Of a DNA stretch of 49,492 bases, positions 45,186 through 49,492 are shown in pieces. Source of the DNA: Zooshikella ganghwensis DSM 15267. Lineage in GTDB: Bacteria; Pseudomonadota; Gammaproteobacteria; Pseudomonadales; Zooshikellaceae. Position 1 is the first letter of the stretch; each line of letters opens with the position of its first letter. The position numbers and the translations under genes are program-made. Where the stretch lies: NCBI RefSeq assembly GCF_000428585.1, contig NZ_AUAF01000023.1, positions 1 to 49,492 on the forward strand, read 5' to 3'. The notes under the pieces were generated by a model that did no database searches, was not told the origin of the DNA, and saw only the letters and a program-made list of their open reading frames with translations.

Positions 45186-47129
45186 ATGGCAGAAAATAAC
45201 AAGCCAACCATTGACTTTGGACTCGCGGATTTTGAGCTTGCGGTTTATCAACGTAACCATCAGCTGGCCGAAAACCTGCTAATACAGCTACTAAGGTTTA
45301 TGGACAACTCCAATCAGTTTGGTACCATTTTTGTCGACCCCGATGATATTACTAACAATCAAGCTTACTTTATTGGTTTTATCCCCTTTGATAATCGAAA
45401 AACTTTGAACCAACGTCTCGCCTTATACAACAGGCTTGCGGCAGCTATTACTGCATTAACCTGCGATCCATCCTACGCCATGGGTAATGACCTGCGGCTG
45501 TCGTTTTTATTTTATAAATGCCATGTTAGTAATATTTTTAGCGCCTCTACGTATAGAAATATGGATCATATCCTTATCACTCGAGGAGTCTGTAATAATC
45601 AGTATGTACTTAATATACAAAGCGATGATGATTTTCAACAGTTGTTGCTATTTTTTTCCCTAGAAAGCAATATCAAAATCGACCACAATCTTCTCTTTGA
45701 ATACAACGCAAAAACAGCAGGGTTTTTCTTTTTAGGATTGCTCTATAATTTAAATTGTAGCTTTGGCTCTCGTGTTGAGCAGACTCGTGCTGAACTCATT
45801 AGCGCTTACCACTTGCTCGAAAAAGTACCCTTAGAACCCGTTGTTTATGGTTTACTGCCAAATCCTTGGATGGGTTGCACATATTTACAGCACCCAGATA
45901 AAAATCATCTCAAAAAAGCGCTAAATAAACTCTGTGAACGTTGGGTAATGAGCCAATTAAATAAAAAAATTCGAAAAAAAATAAATCAGATACCCACTAC
46001 ATTAGCTCATCCTGTCAAACGAATTATTATGGGAATGGAAACATACAAGTCAAAGCACTCAATGTATCGTTGCTACCATTCAATATTACAAAAACTTAAA
46101 ACACATTATGAAATCATTTTAGTATGCAATAAAACCATGATTGATAACAAGGCAGAGGAGGATGGTCATCAGGTTATTTACCTTGATGATGATGTTCCTA
46201 CCATTAACAGTGACCTTGAAAAAATTATCAATCTACAGGCAGATATGATTATTTATCCATCACTTGGAATGAGCAGGTGGGCTGTATTTTTCGCAAATTT
46301 GAGACTAGCCCCCGTGCAAGTCATGTTTTTGGGGCACCCTCATGCCTCATTCAGCGACAACATCGATTATATTTTACCCCTTGGTATTGATCAGCAAGAA
46401 AATGGATTTGCACCTTATTGTCAGGAAACCGTTATACCTGTTAACTTCCCACAACAAGGTTTTACCCGACGCCCTGATCTACCTGATAAAATCCCCAAAA
46501 AAGAGCGATATGATGGTATTTTTCGCATTGCTATTAACAGTAGTCTACCTAAGCTGTCTCCCTCATTTTTAGCCGCATGTCAGTCAATTAAGCAGCGTTC
46601 TAATATTGCAATTGAGTTTCACTATTTTATTCTTCAAACCCGTTCAGCCTTTGGCGATAACCTTGGCCATTTTTCACTTGACCAAATAGGCCCTACTGTC
46701 ATTCATACTCATAAGCCTTATGCCCAATATTTACAAGACTTAGCGAATTGCGACCTCGCCCTTGGTACCTTTCCATTTGGCGGTGTTAACACCAACATAG
46801 ACTTATCAATGGTCGGTGTACCTAAACTCATCATGGATTGTCCTACAGGAGACTTTTTTGAAAAGACAGATAGTGATTTTTTTAATCACGTTAATGCACC
46901 TTCTTGCTTAAGAGCTTCGTCTATTACGGATTATATCAATAAAGCCTTAGCACTCATTAAAGATAAATCTTTGCATGATCAAAGCGCTAAGTTCATGCAA
47001 TCCATTGACTTATCGCCGTTCTTTCAGGTTCGTGAAGATTGTGTCAACTCTGTTATTGAAGCACTTAATACCATCAGTCTCTCAGCTCAGGCAAAGGTGC
47101 AACCACTACAACATGCCAAAGACGCATAG
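45186..47129 (+). CDS. HMW1C/GT41-like glycosyltransferase, candidate flagellin modifier
   Basis: This is a 647-aa soluble protein of HMW1C length. The helical N-terminal ~260 residues are followed by a GT-B domain. Motifs shared with HMW1C and SPINDLY-type O-GlcNAc transferases are SKHSMYRCYHS (His291), FFANLRLAPVQVMFLGHPHA then SFSDNIDYI (~369-396), and NCDLALGTFPFGGVNTNIDL (521-540; UDP-sugar site region). HMW1C enzymes transfer hexose to Asn of exported adhesins; SPINDLY-like ones act on Ser/Thr. Placement right behind four flagellins suggests cytosolic flagellin glycosylation, which is inference. The sugar, linkage and acceptor residues are unknown. GGGGGA lies before the ATG. A terminator separates it from flagellin 4, so it has its own promoter. 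Confidence 0.75.
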   Translation: MAENNKPTIDFGLADFELAVYQRNHQLAENLLIQLLRFMDNSNQFGTIFVDPDDITNNQAYFIGFIPFDNRKTLNQRLALYNRLAAAITALTCDPSYAMGNDLRLSFLFYKCHVSNIFSASTYRNMDHILITRGVCNNQYVLNIQSDDDFQQLLLFFSLESNIKIDHNLLFEYNAKTAGFFFLGLLYNLNCSFGSRVEQTRAELISAYHLLEKVPLEPVVYGLLPNPWMGCTYLQHPDKNHLKKALNKLCERWVMSQLNKKIRKKINQIPTTLAHPVKRIIMGMETYKSKHSMYRCYHSILQKLKTHYEIILVCNKTMIDNKAEEDGHQVIYLDDDVPTINSDLEKIINLQADMIIYPSLGMSRWAVFFANLRLAPVQVMFLGHPHASFSDNIDYILPLGIDQQENGFAPYCQETVIPVNFPQQGFTRRPDLPDKIPKKERYDGIFRIAINSSLPKLSPSFLAACQSIKQRSNIAIEFHYFILQTRSAFGDNLGHFSLDQIGPTVIHTHKPYAQYLQDLANCDLALGTFPFGGVNTNIDLSMVGVPKLIMDCPTGDFFEKTDSDFFNHVNAPSCLRASSITDYINKALALIKDKSLHDQSAKFMQSIDLSPFFQVREDCVNSVIEALNTISLSAQAKVQPLQHAKDA

Positions 47130-47278
47130 CATCAATCACTCAATGTGATTAACCATCTAGTGCATAGCAGTAGATAACCCTCTAAACTTGCACTAGTAGT
47201 TTGACGACTCGTCACCTTAAAATGAAGTAAAATTAGCAGTTATCAATATTTAAGAGATGGTTCTAAAGAGAGAGTACC

Positions 47279-48100
47279 ATGGCGTTACACATAATTTATA
47301 AACAAATTATATATTGCCTATGCTTGCTCTTATTTGTTTTTTCAAGAACATACGCTCAAGAAAAAAACCAGTGTATAAAAGATGAAATTAGTATTGGTTG
47401 GATGCCATTTGAACCTTTTATGGAAGGTGATATCTCTGAGGTACCTACAGGACTCGATATTCAACTCATAGATAAAATATTTTCTGAAGCTCACTGTCAA
47501 TATAAATTTGTCTATTTGCCATGGAAGCGATCAATTCATGAAATACGTTATGGTAGGCTAGATATGATTTCATTAGCATCCATTACAGAAGAACGCAGGA
47601 GTTTTGCTAATTTCTCAGTCCCCTACCGATTTGAACAGATGCGTCTGATGATAAAGGTAGAAGATAAAAACAAATGGCGCATTAAAAGTCTTAAAGATAT
47701 TGCTAAACAACAAATGCGAGTAGCTGTTCACTTAGGCGCTTTTTATGGCAAAGAGTTTGAACAGTTGAAAGAAAACGATGCCACATTTGCAGAGACTCTG
47801 TTTACGACAACGGACGACTCTACACGACTAAGAATGCTGCAGTATGGTCGTATTGATGCTGTATTACATGATAAAACATTTCTTGAGTCTAGAGTTAAAA
47901 AAATGGGGCTCGATGGAAAGTTTATTTTTCTAGATTACCCCGTAAATGATGATCCTATCCATTTCATGTTCAGCAAAGCAAGTGTTCCCATTGATGATAT
48001 TGAACGTATTAATAAAGCAGTCATAAAAATAGGCAAAACCAGATTCTATCAAAAACTGTATCATTATTCTTTAAGCAGCATTTTAGAAAAGCGGCCTTAA
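47279..48100 (+). CDS. Family-3 extracellular solute-binding protein, orphan
   Basis: This is a 273-aa protein. A signal peptide (hydrophobic ~8-22, cleavage after RTYA) leads to a SBP_bac_3 domain: ISIGWMPFEPFMEGDISEVP, TGLDIQLIDKIFSEAHCQYK, FVYLPWKRSIHEIRYGRLDM, then LKDIAKQQMRVAVHLGAFYG. It binds a small polar molecule, perhaps an amino acid, in the periplasm. No permease or ATPase genes are near, so it may be a stand-alone sensor or use a distant transporter. A second, divergent member of the same family is convergent with it. GAGAG precedes the ATG. Confidence 0.8.
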   Translation: MALHIIYKQIIYCLCLLLFVFSRTYAQEKNQCIKDEISIGWMPFEPFMEGDISEVPTGLDIQLIDKIFSEAHCQYKFVYLPWKRSIHEIRYGRLDMISLASITEERRSFANFSVPYRFEQMRLMIKVEDKNKWRIKSLKDIAKQQMRVAVHLGAFYGKEFEQLKENDATFAETLFTTTDDSTRLRMLQYGRIDAVLHDKTFLESRVKKMGLDGKFIFLDYPVNDDPIHFMFSKASVPIDDIERINKAVIKIGKTRFYQKLYHYSLSSILEKRP

Positions 48101-48176
48101 AAACCAGCTATTAGTTTATTATCGACATGCCTATAGAACAGTATCATTAAAAAATATCTTTAATTCTAAGTAACAC

Positions 48177-48956
48177 TTACTCTGATTTACTAGGCTCGAC
48201 TTCACGAATTTGATATCTTCCCAAACGAGAATCTTGAAAAAACCGATCATAGCGACCATCCATCTTAAGTTTACTAAGCCCCTTATTAAACTTATCAATT
48301 AACGCCTGAGCATTTTTTACCTTTTTACTAATAATTAAGTGATATGAAGTCACATTATAAGGTTTTAAATGATGATCAATAACACTAACAACATCTTCAG
48401 TCAGGCTTTTATGAAGAGTTGCATAACCTACATCTAAATCCGACGGAAAAATATCAATATGTTGTTTAGCCAACATTTTAAATGCTTCTATTTCACTAGG
48501 AATACGAATTATCCTTATATTTGGATTATCTTCTAATTGGTATGAATAACCCAATATACCACCTATTCTATAATCTGTTAAATCCTCATAGGTTTGCCAT
48601 TTGAACTGATGACTTTTCCTCTTAAACAAAACAGAGGTTCCATCAACAACCGAGTCACTAAATAAAAACAGTTGTTTTCGCTCATCAGAAGGGCTCCAGA
48701 TTAATGTGCCATGATATTTTCCCTTTTTACTACTTTCATAAGCACGCTTCCAAGGCAAAAAAACATATTTTACAGCTATTCCCACCTCAGCAAATGATTC
48801 AGTGACAATATGCGACCCAACCCCATAATGCTTAAGGCTTTTAGATAAATAGGGCAACCATTCACCATTTGCCAATACAACCTGCTCTTGATCACTTGCT
48901 TGGAGTGCTGATAGAGAAAACAGCAAGTGAAAAAACATGTATCTTGGCATAACCAT
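48177..48956 (-). CDS. Family-3 extracellular solute-binding protein, second orphan
   Basis: About 259 aa from ATG 48956; further in-frame ATGs at 48950 and 48938 and an upstream GTG are possible because no clear ribosome-binding site decides. A signal peptide (FFHLLFSLSALQA, cut before SDQE) precedes an SBP_bac_3 domain: EVGIAVKYVFLPWKRAYESS, GTLIWSPSDERKQLFLFSD, YEDLTDYRIGGILGYSYQLE, LIISKKVKNAQALIDKFNKG. The shared 'VFLPWKRAYE' core links it to the preceding gene. No transporter genes adjoin it. The ligand is unknown. Confidence 0.75.
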   Translation of the reverse strand: MVMPRYMFFHLLFSLSALQASDQEQVVLANGEWLPYLSKSLKHYGVGSHIVTESFAEVGIAVKYVFLPWKRAYESSKKGKYHGTLIWSPSDERKQLFLFSDSVVDGTSVLFKRKSHQFKWQTYEDLTDYRIGGILGYSYQLEDNPNIRIIRIPSEIEAFKMLAKQHIDIFPSDLDVGYATLHKSLTEDVVSVIDHHLKPYNVTSYHLIISKKVKNAQALIDKFNKGLSKLKMDGRYDRFFQDSRLGRYQIREVEPSKSE

Positions 48957-49211
48957 AAAAGTGTCAACCACCAGAGCAAACTCAAAAGTTAACTATTCCT
49001 TTCTTATACCCATTTCGAACCAGATATTTGTAGTATAGATGGCAAAGTACGCTTTGAGTGCATCGTAGCCATATGTCCTGATCGTTTTTTGCACACCTCA
49101 TCAATAACAGCTAGCCTTAATAATAAGGCAAAAAGTGTGCTCCCCTTATATATAACCTATGGTGAATAGGCATGAACTCCACCTATAAAGCTTTACTCAT
49201 TGACTTACTAC

Positions 49212-49492
49212 CTAGTCACTAGCAAAGGATACCGTTGTTTCTCTAAAAAATGATTTTATTAATGCTTTATTTTGTGCAATCAATTCTAAATCGATAAATG
49301 TTCTTTCTAGCAGTGATTCCCCCTTTTTAAGTGGCATCCGAGCAGTGCCTGTCTGTCGAATGTAATTCCATACCAGTTCATCAGGATTAAGATCAGGGGC
49401 ATAGGGTGGCAAGAGAAAAATGCTTATTTTTCCTTGCTGTCTTGCTACAAATTGGCGTACTTTTTTGCTTTTATGCACTGGATGACCATCCA
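49212..49492 (-). CDS. IS630-family transposase, C-terminal part (runs off the window)
   Basis: The minus strand enters in frame as DGHPVHKSKKVRQFV and continues to ISIFLLPPYAPDLNPDELVW, the second Asp and final Glu region of the IS630 DDE domain, ending KSFFRETTVSFASD. The N-terminal helix-turn-helix and first Asp lie outside the window. The right-hand border is therefore a mobile element; the exact inverted repeat near 49140-49211 was not resolved. Confidence 0.88.
   Translation of the reverse strand, partial: DGHPVHKSKKVRQFVARQQGKISIFLLPPYAPDLNPDELVWNYIRQTGTARMPLKKGESLLERTFIDLELIAQNKALIKSFFRETTVSFASD

Noticed and set aside
48957-48971. GTG start and TTGACA seen as a promoter before the second binding protein
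   Set aside because: TTGACA is a perfect -35 hexamer but no acceptable -10 follows at 16-18 nt, and such a promoter would start inside the signal-peptide codons.

Overview
The window reads as the chromosome of a motile, Gram-negative marine-type gammaproteobacterium with one polar flagellar system. The order fliC-flaG-fliD-fliS-fliT-fleQ-fleS-fleR-fliE-F-G-H-I-J-hsbA-hsbR-hptB-fliK is the Pseudomonas/Oceanospirillales arrangement. FabY-type fatty-acid initiation, FleQ/sigma-54 control and a low-to-moderate GC content agree with that. A Zooshikella-like member of Oceanospirillales is my best guess, but it is inference only. No rRNA, tRNA or CRISPR array was found.

Left part (1-15,160). The window opens inside an IS200-type tnpA (minus strand). 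An AT-rich three-gene signalling unit follows: a kinase-like protein that stops after its histidine-dimerisation domain, a type-1 periplasmic binding protein, and a hybrid histidine kinase with two receivers. Next come a small membrane protein, a FabY ketoacyl-ACP synthase, and a GlxA-type AraC regulator. A 140-bp MITE-like element with a 4-bp target duplication lies between the last two. Then follow yidD, an anchored protein resembling the N-terminal domain of GH31 enzymes, a hotdog thioesterase, an alanine-racemase-fold PLP protein, and two tandem phosphofructokinase paralogues. The second paralogue has lost a conserved metal-binding Asp.

Flagellar block (15,161-33,801, all minus strand). 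Reading 5' to 3' this holds flaG-fliD-fliS-fliT, then fleQ, then fleS-fleR-fliE-fliF-fliG-fliH-fliI-fliJ, the HsbA/HsbR/HptB partner-switching module, and fliK. It covers cap and filament export, the regulatory hierarchy (FleQ, then FleSR, then middle genes), MS ring, switch, export ATPase and hook-length control.

Filament region (33,358-47,129). Four very large flagellins (675-694/698 aa) form two sets. Two minus-strand flagellin-flaG pairs have sigma-28-like promoters. Two plus-strand flagellins without flaG have sigma-54 -24/-12 promoters. An exported PEP-CTERM-like protein, itself preceded by a sigma-54 promoter, sits between the two flagellin-flaG pairs. An HMW1C/GT41-like cytosolic glycosyltransferase follows the last flagellin and is a candidate flagellin modifier.

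Right end. Two convergent orphan family-3 periplasmic binding proteins are followed by a truncated IS630-family transposase at the window edge.
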